Below, piece after piece: positions 25,685 through 34,616 of a DNA stretch of 64,000 nt. Location of the stretch: NCBI GenBank assembly GCA_963663945.1, contig OY760687.1, positions 3,162,001 to 3,226,000 of the forward strand, written 5' to 3'. Every line of letters begins with the position of its first letter. Position 1 is the stretch's first letter. Origin of the DNA: Bin87 sp963663945. Lineage in GTDB: Bacteria; Chloroflexota; Dehalococcoidia; Lucifugimonadales; UBA3495. Position numbers and translations under genes: made by a program. The notes beneath the pieces are model-generated. The model saw only the letters and a program-made list of their open reading frames with translations. It did not search any database and was not told the DNA's origin.

Positions 25685-26197
25685 AAACATCGCGCACTCG
25701 GCGGCTCTGCTTTTTCCTCGCCGATACGTTCGAGGTTGGGCTTTCTGCTCACATCCCAAGCATTTTGGTCTGAGAACTGTTCCATCCGGCACGTTGCGTA
25801 TATGCCGGCGCGAACGATCACCAGCACAACCCGAGCCCCGAGCATTGACGACAGCCGACGCCGATTGGCGGTCAACTGCGGGTCCGATCTACTGGCGGAT
25901 GCCCGGCGGTTGTTTGGAGCAGTGGTCCGTGCTCTTGGTGGCGATTTCTTCTCTTCCGGATATTCCTGTCGGGCGCTTCAGGAGATGGTCTGGGCTACGT
26001 CCGCGCTCTCTCCCGTGAGTTACGCCACCGCCTGCTGTCTGGTCAACGCAAGTAGATAAGTCGGGAGTGTTGCCAACTTCCGCCGGATGCTCCTCTCCAG
26101 TCGATAGGCAGCGGTGTTCCCCCGTTTCGGGCGTCGTGCATCCACGTTCACAGCAATTTATTTGTAGATTCATACATAGCGGATACGTATTGACGCT
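25685..26197. other. Gene-free stretch before the IS21 tandem
   Basis: No frame with a ribosome site or recognisable product was found on either strand. It separates the hybrid regulator from the truncated IS21 copy and probably holds decayed sequence. Confidence 0.4.
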
Positions 26198-26982
26198 TGT
26201 CCCGCGTCAACCATTCTTGCCGATTTATCGTCGATTAGTTTTGCCGGTTCACCTCCTCGGCCGCAGCAGTCTCGCCGCGTTGCTGTGCTGCGTCAGTCCG
26301 GTAGCTGGGGACGTCGAATTCCAGGATGACGGAGTGGTGGACCACCCGGTCAATCGCTGCGGCGGTAGCCATGGGGTTGGCGAAGATGCGCTCCCACTCG
26401 GAGAAGACCAGGTTGGACGTGATGCCCAGGGACCGGCGTTCGTAGCGTTCGGCGATGAGGGTGAAGAGGACCTCGGACTCCTCGGCCCCCTGGGGCAGGT
26501 AGCCGAGATCGTCCAGGAGGAGGAAGTCGAAGTTGTCCAGCTTGCGCAGTTGTCGGGGCAGGTCGAAGTCGCGCTTGGCGGCGAGGAGGTCCTGCACCAG
26601 GCGGTAGGCTGGAGCGAAGAGGACGGAGTGTCCGGCTTCCACCAGGCGGTGGCCCAGAGCGCATAGGGCGTGGGTCTTGCCGGTGCCGGGGAGCCCGAAG
26701 GCCAGCACGTTGACGCCGTGTTCCACGAAACTGCCCTGGGCCAGATGGTCCATCTGTTGACGAAGAGTCAGGGGCATCCGGTGATGCTCGAAGGTCTCCC
26801 AGGTCTTGCCCGAGGGCAGCCGGGACGCCTGACGCAGCCGGTTGATGCGCCGGTGGCGGCGATCCTCGGCCTCCTGCTCCAGCACCTCCAGGAAGGTGGA
26901 CAGGGCCTCGCCGTGGCCAGCCTCAGTGAAACGGGCCACCGACTGAGCGCCCATGGTGGGCAGCTTGAATTCGCGGCATAGC
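26198..26982 (-). mobile_element. Truncated IS21-family copy (left 785 bases)
   Basis: This stretch begins with the element end TGTCCCGCGTCAACC and is the same, base for base as far as compared, as the first 785 bases of the complete element that follows it. It stops inside istB, 14 codons after the normal start, and is joined directly to the left end of the complete copy. The right part with istA is missing. No target duplication is visible. Confidence 0.88.
26235..26982 (-). pseudogene. istB: 5'-truncated istB in the partial IS21 copy
   Basis: The frame encodes IstB from LCREFKLPTMGAQSV to the normal C-terminus, including the Walker A GLPGTGKTH and Walker B FLLLDDLGYLP motifs, but its first residues are replaced by sequence from the end of the adjacent copy (MVDAGQ). 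It has lost the overlap with istA that normally couples its translation, so it is probably not expressed. Confidence 0.85.
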
Positions 26983-27019
26983 TGTCCCGCGTCAACCATT
27001 CTTGCCGATTTATCGTCGA

Positions 27020-27811
27020 TTAGTTTTGCCGGTTCACCTCCTCGGCCGCAGCAGTCTCGCCGCGTTGCTGTGCTGCGTCAGTCCGGTAGCTGGGGACGTC
27101 GAATTCCAGGATGACGGAGTGGTGGACCACCCGGTCAATCGCTGCGGCGGTAGCCATGGGGTTGGCGAAGATGCGCTCCCACTCGGAGAAGACCAGGTTG
27201 GACGTGATGCCCAGGGACCGGCGTTCGTAGCGTTCGGCGATGAGGGTGAAGAGGACCTCGGACTCCTCGGCCCCCTGGGGCAGGTAGCCGAGATCGTCCA
27301 GGAGGAGGAAGTCGAAGTTGTCCAGCTTGCGCAGTTGTCGGGGCAGGTCGAAGTCGCGCTTGGCGGCGAGGAGGTCCTGCACCAGGCGGTAGGCTGGAGC
27401 GAAGAGGACGGAGTGTCCGGCTTCCACCAGGCGGTGGCCCAGAGCGCATAGGGCGTGGGTCTTGCCGGTGCCGGGGAGCCCGAAGGCCAGCACGTTGACG
27501 CCGTGTTCCACGAAACTGCCCTGGGCCAGATGGTCCATCTGTTGACGAAGAGTCAGGGGCATCCGGTGATGCTCGAAGGTCTCCCAGGTCTTGCCCGAGG
27601 GCAGCCGGGACGCCTGACGCAGCCGGTTGATGCGCCGGTGGCGGCGATCCTCGGCCTCCTGCTCCAGCACCTCCAGGAAGGTGGACAGGGCCTCGCCGTG
27701 GCCAGCCTCAGTGAAACGGGCCACCGACTGAGCGCCCATGGTGGGCAGCTTGAATTCGCGGCATAGCTCGCCGATGCGCTCCTGGATCACGCTGGTGGGG
27801 GTGTCCATCAT
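27020..27811 (-). CDS. istB: IS21 helper ATPase IstB (copy A)
   Basis: The 263-residue protein is the AAA+ helper of IS21 transposition, related to DnaC. It has a Walker A motif GLPGTGKTH, a Walker B motif FLLLDDLGYLP and the C-terminal SEWERIFANPMATAAAIDRVVHHS segment. Its ATG overlaps the istA stop (ATGA), so translation is coupled. IstB selects the target and activates the IstA transposase. Confidence 0.94.
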   Translation of the reverse strand: MMDTPTSVIQERIGELCREFKLPTMGAQSVARFTEAGHGEALSTFLEVLEQEAEDRRHRRINRLRQASRLPSGKTWETFEHHRMPLTLRQQMDHLAQGSFVEHGVNVLAFGLPGTGKTHALCALGHRLVEAGHSVLFAPAYRLVQDLLAAKRDFDLPRQLRKLDNFDFLLLDDLGYLPQGAEESEVLFTLIAERYERRSLGITSNLVFSEWERIFANPMATAAAIDRVVHHSVILEFDVPSYRTDAAQQRGETAAAEEVNRQN

Positions 27812-29310
27812 GCGCACACCCCCACCATGGCCGTACTGCTCGTGAGCAGACCGTCGTAGATCTTCAGGTCCGGCTTCCCAGAGAGGACCAGCACCGGAGC
27901 CTGGGGCACCCTGGGCTCGGCCAGTTCCCGCACCTCGGCGTAGTCGAAGGGCTGACCGGTCTCCAGCAGCAGCGACAGGGCGCTGTCCACCATGACCTCC
28001 ATGGTGGTGGCCGCCAGGTGCAGGATGCGCACGTACTCCACGTCGGCGCGCTCCCCACGCCACTGCCTGAGCGCGTCGTAGGTGAGCCGGAAGCGCAAGG
28101 TGGGAAACAGCTGCTCCCTGAACCGGTACCGGGCGAATGCTCCGGGCTTGCGCACCAGGGAATTGATGACGTGGCGGTAATTGACGTTTACTTCCCCATC
28201 ACCGTGCACGCGCGCCATTCGTTCCACAAAGTGGCCCTTGTAGTACACTTCCACGTGGTCGGAATAGAGGCGGATCTGTACCACCTTGCCAATGAGCCGG
28301 GACGGGACGCTGTAGCTGCGTCCCGCCACCTGGATGGTACTCCACCGGCGCACCTTGGACTGGTAGTTGGCGTATTCCGGCATGGGGGCTGGCGGCAGGG
28401 GTCTTAGGCAAGCCATTTCCTGCTCCAGCTTCCCCCGCACCAGGCGATTGCGCTTCTCCACCATCTTCCGGACGAAACCGGCGTAGTCGTCGGCGGTGTG
28501 GAAATCGCGGCTGCCGCGCAGGATGAGGGCCTGGTCCACGGCGTCTTTCAAACGGTAGTGGGCGTGCTCGGCGACGCCGTTTTCATGGCTCTTGCCAGGA
28601 TTGATGCGGGTGGATCGGACACCGTAGTGGTCCAGCAGGGCGGCGTAATTGTCGTTTAGCGCCCGGCCTCGGCTGCGTTTCATCTCGTGGGTGGCAGCAG
28701 AGGTATTGTCGGAACGCACCACCTCCGGTACGCCGCCCAGGGCCCAGAGCGCATTCTGTAATCCCTGCTTGAGGGCCAGGAAGGTCTCGCCGGCGGCGAC
28801 CTCCGCGTAGCGCCAGCCCGAGTGGCTGAGGATCAGCTGAAACAGCAGGTGGGGGTAGGGCTCACCGGCGACGGTCACTCCCAGGGCGCTGCAGTGGGTG
28901 AAATCAAACTGGGCCTCCCGTCCCGGCGGATGCTCCTGGGGGAAGTACACCTCCTGGTCCGGACCATTCAGCGCCCGCCAGTCCTGTAATCGTCGTTGCA
29001 GCGTGCGCAGCTGGGAGGTGCTGAACTGGCCGGGATGCTGCTCCTCCAGCCATTCGATAATCGTCGTTGCCTTCAGCTTGCCCTTGGGGTCGTCCCGCAG
29101 CAGTGGCTCAATCTCCTCTTCCCACACCCCGTCGAAGGGATCGGACCGAGTGCGCCACCAGCGCTCCGGTTTGGTCTCCGACGGCAACGGGCCACTCTGC
29201 CATTTGCGCGCCGAGCGCACGCTCATCCCAGACATGGCGGCCGCCGTCTCCTGTGTTTTTCCTTCCATACGTTTTTGCCTCAAAAGTCTGACTTGTCGGT
29301 CCTTGATCAA
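27808..29310 (-). CDS. istA: IS21 transposase IstA (copy A)
   Basis: The 500-residue protein has an N-terminal helix-turn-helix region (KTQETAAAMSGMSVRSARKW), a retroviral-integrase-like DDE core with Asp in QFDFTH, Asp in VRSDNTSA and Glu in KSHENGVAE, and a C-terminal beta domain (WSTIQVAGRSYSVPSRLIG). The start is TTG with GGAGG seven bases upstream. It cuts and joins the element ends together with IstB. Confidence 0.94.
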   Translation of the reverse strand: MIKDRQVRLLRQKRMEGKTQETAAAMSGMSVRSARKWQSGPLPSETKPERWWRTRSDPFDGVWEEEIEPLLRDDPKGKLKATTIIEWLEEQHPGQFSTSQLRTLQRRLQDWRALNGPDQEVYFPQEHPPGREAQFDFTHCSALGVTVAGEPYPHLLFQLILSHSGWRYAEVAAGETFLALKQGLQNALWALGGVPEVVRSDNTSAATHEMKRSRGRALNDNYAALLDHYGVRSTRINPGKSHENGVAEHAHYRLKDAVDQALILRGSRDFHTADDYAGFVRKMVEKRNRLVRGKLEQEMACLRPLPPAPMPEYANYQSKVRRWSTIQVAGRSYSVPSRLIGKVVQIRLYSDHVEVYYKGHFVERMARVHGDGEVNVNYRHVINSLVRKPGAFARYRFREQLFPTLRFRLTYDALRQWRGERADVEYVRILHLAATTMEVMVDSALSLLLETGQPFDYAEVRELAEPRVPQAPVLVLSGKPDLKIYDGLLTSSTAMVGVCA

Positions 29311-29439
29311 TCCGGCACCTCCGTGCCGGACGATTTACACCATCCCAACCGGCAAGAATAGTCGGCGCAAGAGGCATTCCTTATTGTCGTCTATCATGCC
29401 TGGATTGTTGAGCGTTCCCGGCAGACCGGTCCTGGCGTG

Positions 29440-29737
29440 TGGAGTACACCGAGGCCAGCCTGCGCCAGTTGGTGGCGGAGTTGATCCCGCTGGAGACGCA
29501 GCGGGCAAACGCTCGGTGTGGGGCGGCCGACGCCAGTTGCGGGCCGCCTTGTACATGGCAATCCTGGCGGCCACCCGATGCAACCCAGCCATCCGAGCCT
29601 GTTATGAGCGTCTGCTGGCCGCCGGCAAGTCCCAGAAGGTATCCCTCACCGCCTGTATGCGCAAACTGCTCACCCTCTGCAACGCCATCATCAAATCCAA
29701 CGCCCCCTGGCAACATCCTGTTGCCGCCACCGCCTGA
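29440..29737 (+). pseudogene. C-terminal fragment of an IS110-family transposase
   Basis: The frame ending at TGA 29735-29737 encodes RRQLRAALYMAILAATRC, then RACYERLLAAGKSQK and LTACMRKLLTLCNAIIKS, the standard C-terminal end of IS110 transposases (Transposase_20 domain). The N-terminal catalytic half with its RuvC-like DEDD residues is missing. The fragment directly borders the right end of IS21 copy A. A longer frame beginning inside the IS21 element is an accident of the junction. Confidence 0.75.
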
Positions 29738-29904
29738 CCCCTTGACCTTCCAGACAGTTGCTGATTCTGACGATTCCCCCACCGCAAACTGGGTACGCGT
29801 GAGCAGGTTTGTCATGGCGAGCAGCGCAGCGGCGCGGTGATAAACTGGAACCACCCCACAGTAATCAACAATCAACACCCCGCCGCCACAACGGGAGGTG
29901 CGCC

Positions 29905-30663
29905 ATGCCACCGGAAATTCGCGCCGTAGGAATCGAGGGACTGCCCGAGGTCCAGGCCGGTGACGACCTGGCCGCCCAGATCATGGACGCCGCCGCCGCT
30001 CAGGGCACGCCCGTCGAGCAGGGCGACGTGGTCGTCGTCACCCAGAAGATCGTCAGCAAGGCCGAGGGCCGCGTCATGACCATCGACGAGGTCGAGGCCT
30101 CTCCCCTGGCCATCGCCATCACCGAGGGCCACCGCCGCGACCCGCGCCACACCGAGATGATCCTCCGCGAGAGCCGCCGCGTCGTCCGCATGGACCGGGG
30201 CGTCATCATCAGCGAGACCTACCACGGCTACATCTGCGCCAACGCCGGCATCGACGCCTCCAACATCCCCGGATCCGACTCCATCTGCCTGCTGCCCGTG
30301 GACCCCGACGCCTCGGCCCGCCGCATCCGCGACAGCATCCGCCAGCGCCTCGGCGTGGACGTCGCCGTGCTGGTGTCCGACACCTTCGGCCGTCCCTGGC
30401 GCAACGGGGCGATCAACGTGTCCATCGGCGTGGCCGGCTTCAACCCCGTCATCAGCTACATCGGCGAGTTCGACCCCCACGGCAACGAGCTGCACACCAC
30501 CACCATCGCCGTCGCCGACGAACTGGCCGCCACCGCCGAACTGGTCACCGGCAAACTCCTCGGCGTCCCCGTGGCCCTGGTCAAGGGCTACCCCTACGAA
30601 CCCATGGAAAACGCCGACAGCCGCGACATAGTCCGCGACCCGGATAAGGACTTGTTCCGGTAA
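29905..30663 (+). CDS. cofE: Coenzyme F420-0:L-glutamate ligase
   Basis: CofE adds glutamate residues to F420-0 using GTP. The 252-residue product is a full-length CofE domain with GDVVVVTQKIVSKAEGR near residue 40, RVVRMDRGVIISETYHGYICANAGID around 95-120, VLVSDTFGRPWRNGAINVSIGVAG around 155-180, and the C-terminal LVTGKLLGVPVALVKG. A GGGAGGT ribosome site precedes the ATG at 29905; the frame is open further upstream but without similarity. No other F420 genes are nearby. It marks the host as an F420 producer, in line with a Chloroflexota or actinobacterial origin. It stands just outside the mobile region. Confidence 0.93.
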   Translation: MPPEIRAVGIEGLPEVQAGDDLAAQIMDAAAAQGTPVEQGDVVVVTQKIVSKAEGRVMTIDEVEASPLAIAITEGHRRDPRHTEMILRESRRVVRMDRGVIISETYHGYICANAGIDASNIPGSDSICLLPVDPDASARRIRDSIRQRLGVDVAVLVSDTFGRPWRNGAINVSIGVAGFNPVISYIGEFDPHGNELHTTTIAVADELAATAELVTGKLLGVPVALVKGYPYEPMENADSRDIVRDPDKDLFR

Positions 30664-30741
30664 CCGTCCAGTCCGCGAACCCATCGCAGCGCAGAGTTCA
30701 TCGGTGCCGCTGTTTCGTTGATTTGGGCCTGTGCGGCCCGA

Positions 30742-31938
30742 TCATCGTGGGGGGTCTATACCAGCAAACGCCTGAGCGACCTTGTCCTTGAGGTCAGTAT
30801 CGCCTTGTTTTTCCGCCAATGTTGATGCCGCGGAAAAGCTCGCTCGCGCGTCCTCCGTGCGGTTTAGCGCCATCTGCGCTCTGCCTCGGTGGTAGTAAGC
30901 CGCTCCCAATCTGGGGTTTCGTTGTGTAGCTTTCGTGCAGTTTCCAACCGCGCTTTCGTACTGCCCGAGTTCGACCTCGACTTCTCCAAGATTGCAGTAT
31001 GCCTCGGCAGATTCAGGGTTATAACTAATACTAAGGGCATAGTCCTCCTGAGCCTTCGCCAACCAGCCGAGATTGAATTTCGAAGCGCCACGATTAGTGT
31101 ACGCAACCGAATACGTACCATCGAGGCCGATAGCGATGTTGTAATCTTTTATGGCTTCTTCGTCGCATTGAAGTTCAGATTTAGCGACCCCGCGATTGTT
31201 GTAAGCTTGCACAAATTCCGGCCTGAGGCAAATGGCTTTGTCGAAGGCAGAAACTGCAGCTGCATGGTTCTGGGTTTGCAAGTATAGATAACCGACAGAA
31301 AACCAAGCGCGGCTAGCGCGATCGGGTTCGACACGTTCCATCGTATTGGCAATGCCTTGCCATATAGTCATGGCGGATTCGATCTCGCCGTTTCGTTGCA
31401 ACCTGATCGCTTCGAGCGTGGCGCGGTCAACGTCGCTACTACCGGAAACTTCACGGGCAAGATCCGAAACGCCCGCTAATTCGTCGGATGCTGCTACTTG
31501 CTCAGCTGTGATTTCGCGGAGATTTCCGATTTCCTCCGATCTTTCCTGCGCTTGCCTTCGTAATTCTCCGATCTCCTGCACACTCTTCTGCGCTTCATCC
31601 CTATACCCCCGGGTGTCATCGAGGATCTCCCTAAACACACGATAGCCCAACAAGCCGGCGATGACGACCAGTAACGTGATGAACGCCAGAGCTATCGCTA
31701 CGGCGATTAACCACCAGTCTATTGTCGCCGCCCGATCGTCTAAGAGTTGGCTGCGGAGTTCCAAGAGGAGTGCCTCAGTCTCATTGTTAGTAACGATGCG
31801 GGCTGGTTCAGGTACCGAACCAGATGCCTGCGTAATCGATTGAGGGACCGGCTGCTGCGGTAACAAAAACCCAGGAGCGGTCCCCGCATTGAATAGCGCA
31901 AACGCTGCAGCAAGCAACAACGCGAGTAGTGCTATCAT
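30742..31938 (-). CDS. Membrane-anchored coiled-coil TPR protein
   Basis: The 398-residue protein begins with a hydrophobic signal or anchor (MIALLALLLAAAFALF), has a second membrane span around residues 75-100 (WWLIAVAIALAFITLLVVIAGLLG), a coiled-coil stretch rich in Glu, Gln and Arg (about 105-150), and at least five tetratricopeptide repeats from about 180 to the end (AWFSVGYLYLQTQNHAAAVSAFDKAI and similar units). TPRs bind other proteins; the repeats probably face the cytoplasm. The ATG at 31938 follows AGGGAGAGCAGG; an upstream GTG at 31971 has no site. Its lower GC and codon use differ from its neighbours and resemble the KAP NTPase gene, suggesting acquisition. Confidence 0.8.
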   Translation of the reverse strand: MIALLALLLAAAFALFNAGTAPGFLLPQQPVPQSITQASGSVPEPARIVTNNETEALLLELRSQLLDDRAATIDWWLIAVAIALAFITLLVVIAGLLGYRVFREILDDTRGYRDEAQKSVQEIGELRRQAQERSEEIGNLREITAEQVAASDELAGVSDLAREVSGSSDVDRATLEAIRLQRNGEIESAMTIWQGIANTMERVEPDRASRAWFSVGYLYLQTQNHAAAVSAFDKAICLRPEFVQAYNNRGVAKSELQCDEEAIKDYNIAIGLDGTYSVAYTNRGASKFNLGWLAKAQEDYALSISYNPESAEAYCNLGEVEVELGQYESAVGNCTKATQRNPRLGAAYYHRGRAQMALNRTEDARASFSAASTLAEKQGDTDLKDKVAQAFAGIDPPR

Positions 31939-32118
31939 CCTGCTCTCCCTTACTTGGTTCCGATGTGACACTCCCTAGACGTTTGTTCGGACGCATCTCA
32001 CCGGATTCTAGCATTCGAGGTGATCGACCGATCCAAAGACGTTGGCTGCAATTCCAACAAGCGCGGCCCCATCCCACCGGACAGGGCCGCGCCCCAATAG
32101 CCAATCAGCGCAGCGAAC

Positions 32119-34611
32119 CTACACCACCCCAGCCAGCTCCTCCTCCCGCTCGCCCGCAGCCTCGCCACTGTCCCGCGCCCGCAGCGCCAGCCCGTCCCCG
32201 GCTTCGTTCACGTCGGCGATGACGTGGTCGTGCTCGTTGAACTCGCCGGACAGCACCCCCTGCGCCAGCCGGTTCTCGAGGTGCCGCTGGATGGCGCGGC
32301 GCAGCGGACGCGCCCCGTAGGTCACGTTGAACCCCTCGTTCACCAGCCAGTCGCAGCCGGCCTCGGTCAGCTCGCAGGTGATGTCCCGCTCCGCCAGCCG
32401 CTTCTGCACCTCGCCGACCATCAGCCCGACGATCTCGCCGATCTGCGCCCGGCTCAGCGGGTGGAACACGATGGTTTCGTCGATGCGGTTCAGCAGCTCC
32501 GGCCGGAACGCCCGCTGCAGCGCCTCGCGCACCGAACGGGACAGCTCCGCCGACACCTTCCCGGCGTCCTGCTCCCGGTCGGCGGTCGGGCTGAGGCCAA
32601 AGGGCCGCTGCCCCAGGTCACCCGTGCCCAGGTTGCTGGTCATGATGATCACCGTGTTGCGGAAGTCCACCGTGCGACCCTGCCCGTCGGTCAGCCGCCC
32701 GTCCTCCAGGATCTGCAGCAGCAGGTTGAAAACGTCGGGGTGAGCCTTCTCGATCTCGTCGAACAGGATGACACGGTGGGGCCGCCGCCGCACCGCCTCG
32801 GTCAGCTGACCGGCGTCGTCATATCCCACGTAGCCGGGAGGCGCGCCGATCAGCCGCGACACCGTGTGCCGCTCGCCGTACTCCGACATGTCGAGGCGCA
32901 CCATACTGTCCTCGTCGTTGAACAGGAACTCGGCCAGCGCCCGGCTCAGTTCCGTCTTGCCCACGCCCGTGGGGCCCAGGAAGATGAAACTGCCGTAGGG
33001 ACGCTTGGGGTCGTTGAGGCCCGACCGCGCCCGGCGGATGGTGTCCGCCACCGCGCTGATGGCCTCTTCCTGCCCGATCACCCGCCGGTGCAGGTGCTCC
33101 TCCATGTGCAGCAGCCGCTCGGCCTCGCCCTCCATGAGTTGGCCCACCGGGATGCCCGTCCAGTTGGACACCAGCTCGGCGATGTCCTTCTCGTTGACCA
33201 CCAGGTCGGGCCCCGTGGTGTGCTCGATGGCCTCATGCTCGGCGGTCACCTCTTCTTCCAATCGCAGCCGCTCCGTGCGGTACTGGGCCGCCCGCTCGTA
33301 GTCGGACATCTGGTTGGCCCGCTCCTCCAGGTCGGTCAGTTCCCGCCGCCGGTTCTCCATCTCCTGCAGATTGGGCGGCAGCATCCCCGCATCGATGCGC
33401 ACCTTGCTGCCCGCCTCGTCCATGAAGTCGATGGCCTTGTCCGGCAGCTTGCGGTCAGTGATGTACCGGTCGCTCAGCCGCACGGCAGCCGCGATGGCCC
33501 CGTCGCTGAGCGTCACCCGGTGGTGGGCCTCGTAGCGCGGCTTCAGCGCCATGAGGATGTCCAGCGCCTGCTCCGGCGTCGGTTCTTCGACAAACACCGG
33601 CTGGAACCGCCGCGCCAGCGCCGGGTCCCGCTCGATGTGCTTGCGATACTCGTCCAGCGTCGTCGAACCGATGGCCTGCAGTTCGCCCCGGGCCAGCGCC
33701 GGCTTGAGCATGTTGCTGGCGTCCAGGCCGCCCTCGCCGGCTCCCGCGCCCACCAGCGTGTGCATCTCGTCCAGGAAGACGATCACCTCGCCGTTGGACG
33801 ACGTCACCTCATCGATGACCGACTTCAGCCGCTCCTCGAACTCGCCGCGGAATTTGGCCCCGGCCACCAGCCGGCCCATGTCCAGCGCCATCACCCGCTT
33901 GTTGTGCAGCGAGTCCGGCACGTCGTCGCAGATGATCTTGCTGGCCAGCCCCTCGGCGATGGCCGTCTTGCCCACACCGGCCTCGCCGATGAGCACCGGG
34001 TTGTTCTTCGTGCGCCGGGTCAGCGTCTGCATCACCTGGCGGATCTCCTGCTCGCGCCCCACCACCGGGTCAAGCTTGCCGACGCGCGCCAGTTCGGTCA
34101 GGTCCACGCTGTACTTCTCCAGCGAGCGGTACTTCTGCTCCGCGTTCTGGTCCTCCACCCGGTGCGAGCCGCGCAGCTTCTGCATGGCCTGGTACATCAT
34201 CTCCTGGTTGACGCCCAGCTCCTGCAGCAGCCGTGCCGAGTCGCCGGTATTCTCCCGGGCGGCGGCCACCAGCAGGTGCTCCACGCTGATGAACTGGTCC
34301 TTCAGCCGCTGCGCCTCCTCGTCCGCCACCTGCAGCATCCGCTGCAAGCGGGGCGTGATGAAGATCTGCTGCGTGCCCGACACCACCTTCGGCGCCGAGT
34401 CCAGCGACTGGTGCAGCCGGCTCTTCACCGCCTCGACGTCAACGCCCAGCTCGCGGAAGATGCGCTCCGGCAGTCCGTCCTCCAGCGCCACCAGCGCCAG
34501 CAGCACGTGCTCCACGTCCCACTGGCTGTGCTGGTAGTTGCGCACCAGTTCCTGGGAGCGCTGCAGCGCCTCCTGCGCCTGTCTCGTGAATTTATCCGCG
34601 GTCATCACCAT
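32119..34611 (-). CDS. clpC: ClpC-type AAA+ unfoldase (often annotated ClpB)
   Basis: The 830-residue protein has two Clp N-repeats (about 1-145), AAA1 with GEAGVGKTAIAEGLA, a short middle segment holding a UVR-like stretch (DYERAAQYRTERLRLEEEV), and AAA2 with FLGPTGVGKTELSRAL. ClpB has a middle domain of about 120 residues; here it is only about 50, as in ClpC. Between SNLGTGDLG and FRPELLNRIDE there is an insert with PFGLSP where ClpC carries its ClpP-docking loop. It thus probably unfolds proteins for ClpP rather than disaggregating with DnaK. AGGAGG precedes the ATG by eight bases. It is the last gene of dnaJ-hspR-clpC. Confidence 0.88.
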   Translation of the reverse strand: MVMTADKFTRQAQEALQRSQELVRNYQHSQWDVEHVLLALVALEDGLPERIFRELGVDVEAVKSRLHQSLDSAPKVVSGTQQIFITPRLQRMLQVADEEAQRLKDQFISVEHLLVAAARENTGDSARLLQELGVNQEMMYQAMQKLRGSHRVEDQNAEQKYRSLEKYSVDLTELARVGKLDPVVGREQEIRQVMQTLTRRTKNNPVLIGEAGVGKTAIAEGLASKIICDDVPDSLHNKRVMALDMGRLVAGAKFRGEFEERLKSVIDEVTSSNGEVIVFLDEMHTLVGAGAGEGGLDASNMLKPALARGELQAIGSTTLDEYRKHIERDPALARRFQPVFVEEPTPEQALDILMALKPRYEAHHRVTLSDGAIAAAVRLSDRYITDRKLPDKAIDFMDEAGSKVRIDAGMLPPNLQEMENRRRELTDLEERANQMSDYERAAQYRTERLRLEEEVTAEHEAIEHTTGPDLVVNEKDIAELVSNWTGIPVGQLMEGEAERLLHMEEHLHRRVIGQEEAISAVADTIRRARSGLNDPKRPYGSFIFLGPTGVGKTELSRALAEFLFNDEDSMVRLDMSEYGERHTVSRLIGAPPGYVGYDDAGQLTEAVRRRPHRVILFDEIEKAHPDVFNLLLQILEDGRLTDGQGRTVDFRNTVIIMTSNLGTGDLGQRPFGLSPTADREQDAGKVSAELSRSVREALQRAFRPELLNRIDETIVFHPLSRAQIGEIVGLMVGEVQKRLAERDITCELTEAGCDWLVNEGFNVTYGARPLRRAIQRHLENRLAQGVLSGEFNEHDHVIADVNEAGDGLALRARDSGEAAGEREEELAGVV

Positions 34612-34616
34612 ATCGG

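Larger units (their letters stand above)
26983..29396 (-). mobile_element. Complete IS21-family insertion sequence, copy A
   Basis: The element is 2,414 bases, bounded by TGTCCCGCGTCAACCATTC at one end and, on the other strand, TGATAGACGACAATAAGG. The two ends share about half of their first 24 positions and both hold the motif ATTCTTGCCG. It carries istA and istB in the usual overlapping order. Its length and, where compared, its sequence are the same as the copy at 57332-59745. The flanking bases (ATAGC and TGCCT) do not match, so there is no target duplication here, in line with insertion into or recombination with the truncated copy. Confidence 0.9.

Noticed and set aside
28898..29737. 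279-codon plus-strand frame running from IS21 into the IS110 fragment
   Set aside because: The first part is antisense to istA. Only the last part is a real (truncated) coding remnant.
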